Of a DNA stretch of 64,000 nt, positions 34,366-44,496 are shown piece by piece. The stretch spans positions 5,137-69,136 of the forward strand of contig CAYVFB010000008.1 in NCBI GenBank assembly GCA_964450305.1. Direction: 5' to 3'. A program made the translations under genes and the position numbers. The DNA is from JAAYJG01 sp964450305. Lineage in GTDB: Bacteria > Bacillota > Clostridia > DSM-8532. The notes below the pieces were generated by a model. The model was not told where the DNA came from and ran no database searches. It was given only the letters and a program-made list of their open reading frames with translations. How positions within the stretch are numbered: position 1 is the first letter of the stretch; each line of letters opens with the position of its first letter.

Positions 34366-36303
34366 ATGATAAAAATTACGTTAAAGGACGGAAGCTGGAA
34401 AGAAATCAACAGAGGGTCAACGGTTCTTGAAGCCGCTGAAGGAATCAGCGCAGGCCTTGCCAGAAATGCGACCGCAGGTGAAGTGAACGGAAAAACAGTG
34501 GACTTGCGGTTTGTACTGAATGAAGATTGCGGTCTGAATATCCTCACCTTCGAGGATCAGGCGGGCAAGCAGGCCTATTGGCACACAACCTCCCACATTA
34601 TGGCACATGCGGTGAAGCGGTTGTTTCCCGAGATAAAGCTGGCCATCGGGCCTTCCATTGAAAGTGGTTTTTATTACGACTTTGATGTTGAAAAGCCATT
34701 TTCTCCGGAGCAACTGGAGAAAATTGAAAAGGAAATGAACAACATTATCAAAGAAGACCTGCCACTCGAGCGTTTTACGCTAAGCCGTGAAGAAGCATTG
34801 AAGATGGTAGAGGGTGAAGGTGAAATCTATAAGGCCGAGCTCATTCGCGAGCTTCCGGAAGATGCGGTCATCAGCTTCTACCGCCAGGGTGATTTTACTG
34901 ACCTGTGCGCAGGGCCTCATCTGATGAGCACCGGGAAAGTAAAGGCTTTCAAGCTTGTAAACCTGGCTGGTGCCTACTGGCGGGGGAATGAAAAGAATAA
35001 AATGCTGCAAAGGGTCTATGGCGTCAGCTTCCCAAAGAAGAGCATGCTCGATGAGCATCTGGAAAGGCTGGAGGAAGCCAAGAAACGCGATCATAACAAG
35101 CTGGGGCGCGAATTGCAGCTGTTCATGACCTCCGAGCCCATTGGTCAGGGGCTGCCGCTTTTAATGCCCAAGGGTGCAAAGGTGATTCAGGTTCTGCAGC
35201 GATTTATCGAGGATGAGGAGGAGCGCAGGGGTTATGTCCTCACAAAAACCCCAATGATGGCAAAGAGCGAGCTGTATAAAATTTCAGGCCATTGGCAGCA
35301 TTATAAGGACAGCATGTTTGTGCTGGGCGACGAGGAGAAGGACGAGGAAGTTTTGTGCTTAAGGCCCATGACCTGCCCGTTCCAGTTCATGATCTACAAT
35401 GCCAGCCTGCACAGCTACAGGGATTTGCCGGTGAGAATGGCTGAAACCTCCACGCTTTTCAGAAATGAAGCTTCCGGTGAAATGCATGGGCTTATCCGTG
35501 TGCGCCAGTTTACCATATCTGAAGGCCATTTAGTTGTTACGCCCGACCAGCTGGAAGAAGAGTTCAAGGGTGTTCTGGATCTCATCAATTATGTACTGGA
35601 TATTTTGGGCATCAAAGAAGATATAACCTACCGGTTTTCCAAATGGGATCCCAACAACAGGGAAAAATATATCGACAACCCGGAAGCCTGGGAGGATACT
35701 CAGAATAAAATGAAAAACATTCTGGATCATTTGGGTCTGGACTATAAGGAAGCCGAAGATGAAGCTGCTTTTTACGGGCCAAAGCTGGATATCCAGTTCA
35801 GAAACGTTCATGGCAAGGAAGACACGATGATAACCGTACAGATAGACTTCTCCCTGCCCGACAGGTTTGATATGACCTTTATCGACAAGGACAATCAAAA
35901 GAAGAGGCCCTATGTCATTCATCGCACTTCCATCGGTTGCTACGAGCGTACACTGGCCATGCTCATAGAAAAATACGCTGGTGCGTTCCCCACCTGGATG
36001 GCGCCCGTTCAGGTAAAGCTCCTGCCCATTATCGACAAACAGCAAGCCTATGCCGCTATGGTGGCCAATCAGCTGAAGAAGCTGGGTGTCCGGGTTGAAG
36101 TTGATACCCGCAATGAAAAAATCGGGTACAAGATCCGTGAAGCACAGCTGGAAAAAATACCATACATGCTGGTCATCGGTGATAAGGAAATGGAAAGCAA
36201 TCAGGTTGCAGTGCGTTCCAGAAAGGAAGGCGACCTGGGCGCAATGGATGTGAACGCATTTATTGCGAAGCTTACGGAAGAAATAGAATCAAAAGCACGA
36301 TAA
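34366..36303 (+). CDS. thrS: Threonyl-tRNA synthetase
   Basis: A 645-residue class II synthetase of full length. It has a TGS domain (residues 1-62) and an editing domain with HTTSHIMAHAV and DLCAGPHL. The catalytic core has the zinc-site Cys in RPMTCPFQF, motif 2 FRNEASGEMHGLIRVRQF and motif 3 IGCYERTLAMLIEKYAG. The anticodon-binding domain lies about residues 540-645. It charges tRNA-Thr and clears Ser-tRNA-Thr. The ATG at 34366 is preferred for AAGGAG 10 nt upstream. A palindromic repeat 22 nt after the stop may help to end transcription. Confidence 0.98.
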   Translation: MIKITLKDGSWKEINRGSTVLEAAEGISAGLARNATAGEVNGKTVDLRFVLNEDCGLNILTFEDQAGKQAYWHTTSHIMAHAVKRLFPEIKLAIGPSIESGFYYDFDVEKPFSPEQLEKIEKEMNNIIKEDLPLERFTLSREEALKMVEGEGEIYKAELIRELPEDAVISFYRQGDFTDLCAGPHLMSTGKVKAFKLVNLAGAYWRGNEKNKMLQRVYGVSFPKKSMLDEHLERLEEAKKRDHNKLGRELQLFMTSEPIGQGLPLLMPKGAKVIQVLQRFIEDEEERRGYVLTKTPMMAKSELYKISGHWQHYKDSMFVLGDEEKDEEVLCLRPMTCPFQFMIYNASLHSYRDLPVRMAETSTLFRNEASGEMHGLIRVRQFTISEGHLVVTPDQLEEEFKGVLDLINYVLDILGIKEDITYRFSKWDPNNREKYIDNPEAWEDTQNKMKNILDHLGLDYKEAEDEAAFYGPKLDIQFRNVHGKEDTMITVQIDFSLPDRFDMTFIDKDNQKKRPYVIHRTSIGCYERTLAMLIEKYAGAFPTWMAPVQVKLLPIIDKQQAYAAMVANQLKKLGVRVEVDTRNEKIGYKIREAQLEKIPYMLVIGDKEMESNQVAVRSRKEGDLGAMDVNAFIAKLTEEIESKAR

Positions 36304-36325
36304 TCAAAACACAAGAAACACAAGA

Positions 36326-36386
36326 ACACAAGGGGACGGTTCTTCTGTGTTAATAAAATCAACACAGAAGAACCGTCCCCTTGTGT
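36326..36386. repeat. REP-like inverted repeat with perfect 26-bp arms
   Basis: Arms 36326-36351 and 36361-36386 are exact reverse complements with a 9-nt spacer. The core is GGGGACGGTTCTTCTGTG. An imperfect extension continues outward. A 22-nt half-copy lies at 36767-36788. Together they flank the small UPF0180 gene. Confidence 0.92.
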
Positions 36387-36411
36387 CCCCTTATGTTCCT
36401 TGTATTCTCCC

Positions 36412-36666
36412 TCAAAGATAAGCCTGGTTAATTTGCTCAAAAATTTCTTCAGGGGTCATTCCTGTGGCATCGATCACCGGCGCGCCGGTGGCGGTATCCT
36501 GCATTCCCAGAAAGTCACTGCTCATTCCTGTCAGCACAATGGCATCATAGTCTTCATTCTGCGCCTGTGTAAAGGCATCAAATTCAACAGTCTCTACTTC
36601 ATAGCCCTGGTCTTCAAGATATTCCTGAACAGGCGTCAGGCCTTTCTGAACGGCAATCTTTTTCAT
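36412..36666 (-). CDS. UPF0180 (YkuS) family protein
   Basis: An 84-residue acidic protein of the UPF0180/YkuS family: MKKIAVQKGLTPVQEYLEDQGYEVETVEF, then DYDAIVLTGMSSDFLGMQD and IDATGMTPEEIFEQI. The family is widespread in Firmicutes and of unknown function. On the minus strand GGAGGGAAT precedes the ATG. It is a single-gene unit lying between two copies of the GGGGACGGTTC repeat, and is convergent with thrS. Confidence 0.88.
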   Translation of the reverse strand: MKKIAVQKGLTPVQEYLEDQGYEVETVEFDAFTQAQNEDYDAIVLTGMSSDFLGMQDTATGAPVIDATGMTPEEIFEQINQAYL

Positions 36667-36766
36667 TCCTTATTCCCTCCTGTGTGTATTCGAACTCAAT
36701 CAATCATAATCATAATATGCGAAAGATCCTCACGGAGTATTCACATGCAAATTGAAAAACGAATGG

Positions 36767-36788
36767 AACACAGAAGAACCGTCCCCTT
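36767..36788. repeat. Half-copy of the GGGGACGGTTC repeat
   Basis: 22 nt identical to the inner part of the right arm at 36361-36382. The rest of the gap 36667-37042 shows no gene and no clear promoter apart from a TATACT at 36961. Confidence 0.85.
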
Positions 36789-37042
36789 CTGCTCCACTGG
36801 GTTGTCTTCAAAAAAGTCGAGCATTTTTTGGTGTTGATTTATATAATTCAGATCTGGGCTATACGAATACTAAGGAGGAAACGTCAGTTATAGTTAAAGT
36901 GTATCATCAAACTTTTTAGTTTTCCTACCGTTATATCTGGCATGGATTGCCTTTTGGTTGTATACTAGTGTTATGTAAAGAACAAATGTTTCAAAGCCTA
37001 TCAGCGAATAGAGTGGAAGTTATAATAAGGAGTACGAACAAT

Positions 37043-38563
37043 ATGAGAACCTATCAAAAAACCTTCATTCCAATCATCGTAGCAGTTCTACTACTTTTCA
37101 ACGCAGGCTGCAAATCAAAAAAAACCGTCATCGACAGCCTGGATGTTCCGCAGCTTGAACATACAACCATCACCCTGTGCTTTCAGGGAAAAGAGCCCGA
37201 AGGCATGACGGAGGTACTTGCGGAGGCTGAAAAGCGTGCTGTTTCCGAGTTAAACGTCAGCTTTGACTTTCAGTTCTTTTACATGGTGACCGAGCAATAC
37301 TTCAGCCAGGTTGCAAGCCTTATTTCGTCCGGGCAAGGCTGTGACGCTTTCATGGTGACCGACGATCAAAAATCCACACTCAAGGCTTTTGTTGAAAATG
37401 GTGTCGCGGCGGATATCACCGACCTGTTTGCAAAATATGCTCCGCAGATTTATTCGCAGCTGGATGACCGGGCAAAAAATTTCGCCAGAGTGGATGATCG
37501 CTTTTATGCCGTTCCAAGGCTGTTTCCCCTGCCTTCACGCCTGGGAATCACCGTCCGTAGTGACCTGTTGAAAAAATATGACACCGCTTCCATCAGTAAT
37601 TATGACGAACTGGAAGCATTTCTTGCAAAAATCAAGAAAAATGAACCCGAATTGTATCCTCTGACCACATATAATACTTCCATTGGGGTTTTTGCCCAGG
37701 CTTATGGGTATGTCATACTGGATTACGAGGCCGGTCTGGTGTACAAGTGGGACGACAAAAATATGGTGATTTCAGCATGGGAACAGACCCCTGAATATCT
37801 TGAAGCCGAAAGCCGGTATGCCTCATGGTATCAGAACGGCTATATCCTGCCCGGTCACACTGTCCAATCGGACGCGATCATGTACAAGACGGGGAAATGG
37901 GCGGCCATCCTTACCGGTATGGGCGAGTCGGTGTATTACAATATCCGAAACATGGCGGATGAAGAAAGCACCAACTACACTTATACTGAGTTCCCGTTAT
38001 TCCCTGAAATGAAAGCTTCCAGAGTGTCTCCCCTGTACCTTTCCTTTGTCATCGGCAGTCAGTCCGATAACAAGGAGCGGGTTCTGATGTTCTTAGACTG
38101 GGTTCAGTCCAGTTCCCAGAATTACAGGCTGTTTCGGTACGGTTTGGAAGGCAGGGACTATATCGTTACGAAGGACAGTATATCCTTCCCGCCGACGACA
38201 AGTTCACTGGACGATCTGTTTGTAAACTGGTATGGCGGTTCCGCGATGATGAACATGAACCTGGAAGGCCCTTACTGGATGGGGGATAGCTCCTTTAGCT
38301 TTACAAATTATTGGAAGGAAACCTGTAAAAACACGGAATATGCACCTCACAGCGGTTTCCAGCCAGATTACAGCGCCGTATACAGCTGTTTCATCACCCG
38401 AAGGTCAACCTTCGATGAAACGGTGACGAAGATGTCCCTGGGCCAATACCAGTTAAAGAATTCAGAGGATCATATCGAAAAGATGAAAAATGCCGGAACC
38501 GACGAACTGGTGAAAACTATACAAGAACAGCTTGATTCATGGAGGAAAACGAACGCACAATAA
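37043..38563 (+). CDS. Extracellular solute-binding lipoprotein 1
   Basis: A 506-residue lipoprotein (lipobox FNAGC) with a large type II binding fold of the family 1 extracellular solute-binding group, as in YtcQ/LplA-type proteins of Firmicutes. Typical features are DAFMVTDDQKSTLKAFVENGVAADITDLF and RFYAVPRLFPLPSRLGITVRSDLL near the N-lobe. VLMFLDWVQSSSQNYRLFRYGLEGRDY is shared with the next gene. The ligand is unknown. No importer permease is nearby. AAGGAG precedes the ATG at 37043; the frame is open further upstream, but without a site. Confidence 0.88.
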   Translation: MRTYQKTFIPIIVAVLLLFNAGCKSKKTVIDSLDVPQLEHTTITLCFQGKEPEGMTEVLAEAEKRAVSELNVSFDFQFFYMVTEQYFSQVASLISSGQGCDAFMVTDDQKSTLKAFVENGVAADITDLFAKYAPQIYSQLDDRAKNFARVDDRFYAVPRLFPLPSRLGITVRSDLLKKYDTASISNYDELEAFLAKIKKNEPELYPLTTYNTSIGVFAQAYGYVILDYEAGLVYKWDDKNMVISAWEQTPEYLEAESRYASWYQNGYILPGHTVQSDAIMYKTGKWAAILTGMGESVYYNIRNMADEESTNYTYTEFPLFPEMKASRVSPLYLSFVIGSQSDNKERVLMFLDWVQSSSQNYRLFRYGLEGRDYIVTKDSISFPPTTSSLDDLFVNWYGGSAMMNMNLEGPYWMGDSSFSFTNYWKETCKNTEYAPHSGFQPDYSAVYSCFITRRSTFDETVTKMSLGQYQLKNSEDHIEKMKNAGTDELVKTIQEQLDSWRKTNAQ

Positions 38564-38615
38564 GAGGTCATATACAGATTTTGTACCAGCCTGGCAGCAA
38601 AAAGGAGGCAAAAGA

Positions 38616-40151
38616 ATGAGGAAGACGCTTTTGGCAGTTATACTGATTACAGCCATGTTGATTACGCCTGGCTGCAACCAGAAAAAAGAGAAGCAGGTGT
38701 CCATACCCTATGATAAACTCAAATCCGAAGCACTCGATCCTATAGAACTTGAAATATACACTCACGGAACCATCCCCAGCGATGGAAAGAGTTCCATTGA
38801 GGCCATGCTGAAACAAATTGGCGTTGAAACAGCGGAAACGATCAATGTTCATCCAAAATTCAACTGGGTACCCTATGAATCATACGATATAAAGATCCCG
38901 TCGATCATTGCGTCCGGAGATAAGATTGACGCATTTACCTGTTTTTCTCCCAAAGCATATGTCGATAAGAACCTTGTCATCGATCTGTCATCCCTGTTCA
39001 AACAGCATGCACCTTTCTACTATAACGAGCTATTGAACAATGAAGTCGGAAAGGATTACCTGAAAGACAGTACCTTCGATGGTAAACTATATGCCATCCC
39101 GTATAATGGTGTGTCCAACCCCAGGGTTGGTGTTGTTGTCAAAGCCGAACTGGCACAGAAATATGCCCAGGACGGCCTTGAAACGCTGGAGGATTACGGC
39201 GTTTTCTTAAAGAGGGTAAAAGAAAATGAATCAGGTGTAACCCCCGGGTTTGTGGATGCATTTAGTTTCTTCCAAGCCTACATGGAGGGCAATGGTTATT
39301 ATGAAAACGCGGGCACCCTTCTGTATTCCAGGTGGGATCAGAACGGTGAAGGTATTTACCCGATAGAGCAGACCCCAGAATTCATCGACGCGTTTGAACT
39401 CCTGTTGTCGTGGAAAAACAACGGGTATGTCTTAAAAAACAATCAACAACAAAGACAATATCCCATCAGTAGTAAGTTTCTTGGTTCCATGCTGCTGCCC
39501 ATGGAACATCTCAGCTTCGAGTTTACATATGCGCAGAGTTCCGATGACATCCAGTTAAGGGTTATCCCACTTTATATTCAAAGCTTGCATTTGCTCAACA
39601 CAACTCCGTGGGGGTTGGCTGTTACGGAAAGCTGCCGCAATCCTGAACGTGTGATGATGTTTTTGGAATGGCTTCACAGTTCACAGGAAAACTATGATCT
39701 GTTTATGTATGGGCAGGATGGCCTGAATTATTCTGTACAGAACGAAAACATGGTCATATCCGAGGATGGAGCCAATTCAATGTATATGTGGAAATACTTT
39801 GGAGCGGATTTTTTCAGGGATTACCGATATGAGCGGATTATCACCAATTTGGATCCCAACTTCCGGCAGGTTTATCTTGATTCCAGCTTTACGAATGTTA
39901 AAACAAACCAGGAGATAAAAGAGCAAAATCTAAAAAGAAAGGAAACCTACCAAGAGGATATCCAGAAGCTGGCTGCCGATTATCCGCAGCTCACAGGCAT
40001 GATGGATGCTTATTTTAATAACTGGCAAAGGTTTATCGAGACAATAGACAGCGGTGTGTTCAGAATCACCGTAAACGAGCTGCAGGAAATGCAAAAAGAG
40101 ACGGGTATTGAAGATGTTCTGGAATTATATTTAAAAGCCATGGGTTTTTAA
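38616..40151 (+). CDS. Extracellular solute-binding lipoprotein 2
   Basis: A 511-residue paralogue of the preceding protein (lipobox TPGC), with the same layout: DAFTCFSPKAYVDKNLVIDLSSLF, KLYAIPYNGVSNPRVGVVVKAEL and VMMFLEWLHSSQENYDLFMYGQDGLNY. Overall identity looks low to moderate, so the duplication is old. It starts 52 nt after the first, with AAAGGAGG 8 nt upstream of the ATG, so the pair is one operon. A 312-nt gap with a stem-loop separates it from the exporter genes. The ligand is unknown; an accessory role to the exporter is one possibility. Confidence 0.87.
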   Translation: MRKTLLAVILITAMLITPGCNQKKEKQVSIPYDKLKSEALDPIELEIYTHGTIPSDGKSSIEAMLKQIGVETAETINVHPKFNWVPYESYDIKIPSIIASGDKIDAFTCFSPKAYVDKNLVIDLSSLFKQHAPFYYNELLNNEVGKDYLKDSTFDGKLYAIPYNGVSNPRVGVVVKAELAQKYAQDGLETLEDYGVFLKRVKENESGVTPGFVDAFSFFQAYMEGNGYYENAGTLLYSRWDQNGEGIYPIEQTPEFIDAFELLLSWKNNGYVLKNNQQQRQYPISSKFLGSMLLPMEHLSFEFTYAQSSDDIQLRVIPLYIQSLHLLNTTPWGLAVTESCRNPERVMMFLEWLHSSQENYDLFMYGQDGLNYSVQNENMVISEDGANSMYMWKYFGADFFRDYRYERIITNLDPNFRQVYLDSSFTNVKTNQEIKEQNLKRKETYQEDIQKLAADYPQLTGMMDAYFNNWQRFIETIDSGVFRITVNELQEMQKETGIEDVLELYLKAMGF

Positions 40152-40282
40152 ATATCGATTTTACCGCAGGAATACTAAGATTTCGAGTTCATGCAATAAG
40201 AACGACATAAAAAGTTAGACAAAGGTTGTTTCTAAAGTGAAAAAAGTTTATGATGAATTGTGAAGGATATATCAAATTCCGT

Positions 40283-40310
40283 AGCCCCCCACTTCAATAA
40301 GTGGGGGGGC
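40283..40310 (+). terminator. GC-rich stem-loop between lipoprotein and exporter genes
   Basis: The arm CCCCCCACTT pairs with AAGTGGGGGG around a CAAT loop, followed by CTTGTTCT. The 3' T run is short. It probably acts as a terminator within the 312-nt gap 40152-40463, in which no gene is seen. Confidence 0.6.
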
Positions 40311-40463
40311 TTGTTCTGCTTCGGCGGAAGTACAGTTTACCACTGAAGTTATTTATGAGTTTTCCCGTATAAAATACTTGATATTCAGCCCAGCTGAATA
40401 CGTTCACCCGAATCCGGCAAATGTTGTCCGGTTCGACAAACATACTTAAATGGAGGTCTTCTT

Positions 40464-41624
40464 ATGCATTCATCAATTCGAAAAATTATCCTGCTGCTTA
40501 TCCTGACATGTTTTTTTCTTGCACTCACCGGATGCGGCTTGTTCCCCACCGAGGAGGAAACGCTGGCCCCTCCGCTGCTCGAGCCTGAAGAAGTTACATA
40601 TAGAACCGCCGAGGCAACCATCGGCTATATCGAGGACAGTATAAAAAAGAGTGCATATTTTGTTCCTGTTGTGGATAAGGATCATTTCTTTACCACCAGG
40701 GCTGGCAGGCTTAAAACCATTCATGTCAAGGTCGGTGACAGGGTGAATGAAGGGGATGTTATCGCAGAGTTTTTAACCGATGGCATTGAAAGGGAGCTGG
40801 AGTATCAAAAATTAACGGTTGAATCGCAAATCAAGAGCCTGAGCTATATAGAGCAAAAGACTGAAATTGAGATCAGAGCTTTTAAAGCCAACCTGGCCAA
40901 TCTGGAAGAGAAATACTCCGAAATGAGTCTCAACGCCAGTGTTTACACCGCTAAAGACATTGATAGTGTTAAAAAAGAACTGGAAAACCAAAAGATCACC
41001 CTGGAGAAAATGCTGCTGGATACCTCCAACTCCATCGAAATGAAGAAAGACGAGCTGGCTTTGGCGCAAATGAAGCTTGAACAGCTTCAGAAGGATCTTG
41101 AGGAATGCAAGCTGAAAGCAGAGGTCAGCGGAATTGTTACCTACCTTCTCGATGTGAATGAAGGAGATATGGTGGACATGTATAAGAACATCGTAACCAT
41201 ATCCGATCCCCAAGTGCTTCATTTGGAGTATAAGGGCTCAAATGCCAGCGATTTTAACCTGGGCCAGGAGATCAGCGTACAGGTGGAAGAGGAAACCTAC
41301 ACGGGTAAGGTTGTGTTAACACCGTCAAGCGTCCCCTATAAGGAACTGGAAAGGTATAGGGATACGGTTCAGATCAAGCTGGATAAGCTTCCAAAGGGGG
41401 TTGAGGTTGGCGACAGGGCAGAGATCACGCTTGTGAAGGATTTTGCGGAAAACGCAGTGATCATTCCCAGGCGCGCTCTGAAGACCTTTCTCGGCAAGGA
41501 TGCCGTTTATGTTCTTGACGAGGGCATCCGTCTGGAGCGTTATGTCGAAAAGGGTGTTCAGACCATTAACGAGGTTGAAATTACACAAGGGCTGGAAGCC
41601 GGGGAGATCATCATTATAGAATAG
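40464..41624 (+). CDS. HlyD/MacA-like membrane-fusion adaptor lipoprotein
   Basis: A 386-residue lipoprotein (lipobox LTGC). It has a biotinyl-lipoyl-like hairpin (RLKTIHVKVGDRVNEGDVIAEF), a long coiled coil (about residues 115-225), the return lipoyl half (CKLKAEVSGIVTYLLDVNEGDMV) and a beta-barrel region. It is an adaptor of the MacA type that links an FtsX-like permease to extracellular space. It starts an operon with the permease (10-nt gap) and two ATPases. TGGAGG precedes the ATG. Confidence 0.9.
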   Translation: MHSSIRKIILLLILTCFFLALTGCGLFPTEEETLAPPLLEPEEVTYRTAEATIGYIEDSIKKSAYFVPVVDKDHFFTTRAGRLKTIHVKVGDRVNEGDVIAEFLTDGIERELEYQKLTVESQIKSLSYIEQKTEIEIRAFKANLANLEEKYSEMSLNASVYTAKDIDSVKKELENQKITLEKMLLDTSNSIEMKKDELALAQMKLEQLQKDLEECKLKAEVSGIVTYLLDVNEGDMVDMYKNIVTISDPQVLHLEYKGSNASDFNLGQEISVQVEEETYTGKVVLTPSSVPYKELERYRDTVQIKLDKLPKGVEVGDRAEITLVKDFAENAVIIPRRALKTFLGKDAVYVLDEGIRLERYVEKGVQTINEVEITQGLEAGEIIIIE

Positions 41625-41634
41625 GGGGAAGCAT

Positions 41635-44496
41635 ATGCTTGAATTCTTGTTTCGTAAAATTATCAACAACAAATGGCTTTTCCTGTGTCTTTTAATCGGT
41701 GCTTTGGCCGCCTGCGGTATCTTCTCCACCATTCCTCTGTATACCAATGCGATTTTACAAAAGGTGCTCACAAAAGACCTTGAAAACAATCATCTGAAAA
41801 ACGGAAAATCACCCGGTGCTTATTCGGTTCAACTGACGGGCAGCGGGCAATATGGCAAACCGATTGCCGATCAGGTGAAGGATATCGCCGAAAGGCAGCT
41901 GTCGGAAAGCTTCAGCCTCCCAGCTGTCGATCAGTTGTACAGTGTCAGGCTTAATACCTTAAAGCTTCGAAGGGAAGGAGATGATTTTTTTAATGAACAG
42001 GAAATCAATGCTTATCCCTTGTCCATCTCCAACTATGAGAAAAACATCAAGCTGATCCGTGGCAAAATCCCAGCCCGGGAAACCGTCGATGGTGTTTATG
42101 AGGTTGCGGTTTCCATTCAGGCTATGGGCCAGTTGCAAGTTTTGCAGGATCAGGAATACACCCTGGAATGGATCGATTTCTTCACCCAGGAAAGAACGAT
42201 GATTGCCAGGATTAAAATCGTGGGCATCTTTTCGGTGGAGGATCTGAATTCTCTTTACTGGTCTGATGGCAGATATGCTTCACTGCGGGAGGCCATCCTC
42301 TTTTATGAGGATCAGATCGATGCATTGATTGCGAAGGATGAAAAAGTTACCATTCGCAATACTGAATATACGAAATTCTTAGATTATCGCGCTGTAAAAA
42401 TTGAAGCGGTTGATACTATTCTTTCGGTCATGAAAGAGCAGAGTGACTGGAATTATAACAATGGAAACCTGGTCAAACTGATACTCCCGATGACGAAGGT
42501 CCTTGAAAACTATCAGCAAAGAAAGGTTCAGCTGCGCATTACGCTGTGGATTCTCACGATTCCGATGATGCTGATCATCTGTTTTTATACCATGATGATC
42601 TCAGGCCTTATCATTCGCAACAGCAGGAATGAAATATCCGTGATCAAAAGCAGGGGAGCGGGAAGGCTTCAGGTGTTCATGCTATTTATGGCTGAAAGCC
42701 TGGTGCTTGCTGTTTTGTCCTTTTTTGCAGGCCCTCGCATCGGGAACCTTTTATGTCAGTTTCTTGGAGCGTCCAATGGCTTTTTGGAATTTATCAACCG
42801 TAAGGCGCTGATCCCGGTAGTAAACACTGAAACCTATCTTTATTCGGCCCTTGCGGCGGTTATTTTCATGCTGTTCATGATGGCTCCCGTTTTGAAAGCC
42901 AGCACAACGGGTATTGTTGAATACAAGAGAAGCCTGACCACCAAGATGAGCAAACCCTTCTGGCAGAAGTTCTATTTGGATGTTCTGGTGCTGGCCGCCT
43001 GTGGCTATGGGTATTACAATTTCAACAACCGTCAGGACATCTTAAGGCAGACAGGGCTTTCAGGAACCGACCTGACCATTGATCCCGTGCTGTTTTTCAT
43101 TTCGACTTTTTTCATTCTGGGGGTTAGCCTTCTTTTTCTCAGGCTGTACCCGCTGATCATACGCTTTATTTTCAAGCTGGGCAGCCGCTTTTGGAGCCCG
43201 GTCACCTATTTTTCCCTGGTGAATGTATCCAAAGCCGATCGCAACCAGCAATCCATCATGCTGTTCATCATTCTGGCGCTGTCCTTTGGTATCATGAATG
43301 CCAACCAGGCCAGAACCATCAACAGCAACACCGCCGATAAGGTGCTGTATCAGCATGGAGCGGATATCGTGATAGAACCCTATAACAACCAGAAGCATGT
43401 TTCAACCATGGTACTACCGGGCGGCGGGGAAGTAAGCACCGGTTCACCGGATAAGCAGTATGTGGAACCACCTTATGATCAGTATCGGAAATTAGAGGGA
43501 ATTGAGGCGATGACCCGGGTAGTGGTGGATGATCATGCGAAGGTTTATTTATCCAGGGATGCCGTTCCGGATGTCAGACTGCTGGGAATCACACCTCATG
43601 AATTTGGTGGAACCGTCTGGTTCAGGAACGATCTGCTGCCGCATCATATCAACGAATATCTGAACCTTTTAACGAAAGCTCCGACGGCATGCTTTCTGTC
43701 AAACTACTTTGCGGAAGAGATGAATGTCCGGGAAGGCGATACGGTGAATATCCGGCTGGAAAACGGCGAAACCCTCCCTTTTACGGTTTATGGCTTCCTT
43801 GACTACTTCCCAACCTGCAACCCCTATGCGGAGACCTTAACCGAAACCGATCAAACACAGGTGAAAAAGGCTCCTTTTGTGGTGGTCAGTCGCAGCTATC
43901 TTGCCAGAAAGCTCCCGGCGACACCTTATGAAATATGGATTAAAAAACAGCCAGGGGTTTCAGACACCTCTATCCATGATCAACTGGAGGCCTTGCTGCT
44001 GAAGGTGGAAAGGGTGGATTACACCTCCCAGAGCATGATTGATAAGAAAAATGACCCGATGCTGCTGGGCACCAACGGTGTTTTAACCATGTGCTTTATC
44101 GTGACGATGCTGATTGCCGCCATTGGCTTTCTGCTGTTCTGGATCCTCTCCATTCGCGAGAAATCGCTGAAGTTCGGGATCTTCCGTGCCATGGGTATGC
44201 CCATGGGAAGCGTTACGCTAATCATGCTTCTGGAGCAGTTTCTCGTTTCGCTGGTTGCTATCGTTTTTGGGGTTTTCCTGGGCACTATTTCCAGCACCAT
44301 TTTTATTCCGATGCTTGAAATGGTTTATTCCGCGTATCATCAGGTACCACCGTTTAAAATTGTGGCGGAGGTCGGTGATTATGTTAAGGTTCTGGGGATC
44401 GCGGGTATCATGCTGTTTTCCGGCCTTGTGTTCCTATACGGACTGGTCAGAAGCATTAACATCCATCAGGTGCTGAAGATGGGAGAGGATTCATAA
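41635..44496 (+). CDS. FtsX-like ABC transporter permease, large form
   Basis: A 953-residue permease. TM1 lies near residues 14-34, followed by a large extracytoplasmic domain. A first group of membrane segments covers about residues 300-555. A second extracytoplasmic domain (about 560-815) is followed by the last group: 820-845 (MCFIVTMLIAAIGFLLFWILS), 865-900 and 925-945. It belongs to the FtsX/MacB fold, which mostly moves peptides, lipids or antibiotics outward or transmits force rather than importing. The fused size resembles clostridial relatives. GGGGGAAG precedes the ATG. Its stop shares one base with the next start. Confidence 0.88.
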   Translation: MLEFLFRKIINNKWLFLCLLIGALAACGIFSTIPLYTNAILQKVLTKDLENNHLKNGKSPGAYSVQLTGSGQYGKPIADQVKDIAERQLSESFSLPAVDQLYSVRLNTLKLRREGDDFFNEQEINAYPLSISNYEKNIKLIRGKIPARETVDGVYEVAVSIQAMGQLQVLQDQEYTLEWIDFFTQERTMIARIKIVGIFSVEDLNSLYWSDGRYASLREAILFYEDQIDALIAKDEKVTIRNTEYTKFLDYRAVKIEAVDTILSVMKEQSDWNYNNGNLVKLILPMTKVLENYQQRKVQLRITLWILTIPMMLIICFYTMMISGLIIRNSRNEISVIKSRGAGRLQVFMLFMAESLVLAVLSFFAGPRIGNLLCQFLGASNGFLEFINRKALIPVVNTETYLYSALAAVIFMLFMMAPVLKASTTGIVEYKRSLTTKMSKPFWQKFYLDVLVLAACGYGYYNFNNRQDILRQTGLSGTDLTIDPVLFFISTFFILGVSLLFLRLYPLIIRFIFKLGSRFWSPVTYFSLVNVSKADRNQQSIMLFIILALSFGIMNANQARTINSNTADKVLYQHGADIVIEPYNNQKHVSTMVLPGGGEVSTGSPDKQYVEPPYDQYRKLEGIEAMTRVVVDDHAKVYLSRDAVPDVRLLGITPHEFGGTVWFRNDLLPHHINEYLNLLTKAPTACFLSNYFAEEMNVREGDTVNIRLENGETLPFTVYGFLDYFPTCNPYAETLTETDQTQVKKAPFVVVSRSYLARKLPATPYEIWIKKQPGVSDTSIHDQLEALLLKVERVDYTSQSMIDKKNDPMLLGTNGVLTMCFIVTMLIAAIGFLLFWILSIREKSLKFGIFRAMGMPMGSVTLIMLLEQFLVSLVAIVFGVFLGTISSTIFIPMLEMVYSAYHQVPPFKIVAEVGDYVKVLGIAGIMLFSGLVFLYGLVRSINIHQVLKMGEDS

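Noticed and set aside
36400..36837. A 145-codon plus-strand frame over the UPF0180 gene and repeats
   Set aside because: It is antisense to a recognised family member and part of its length is repeat sequence.
37043..40151. Classical carbohydrate ABC importer
   Set aside because: Two binding lipoproteins are present, but no inner-membrane importer permease; the nearby permease is FtsX-like.
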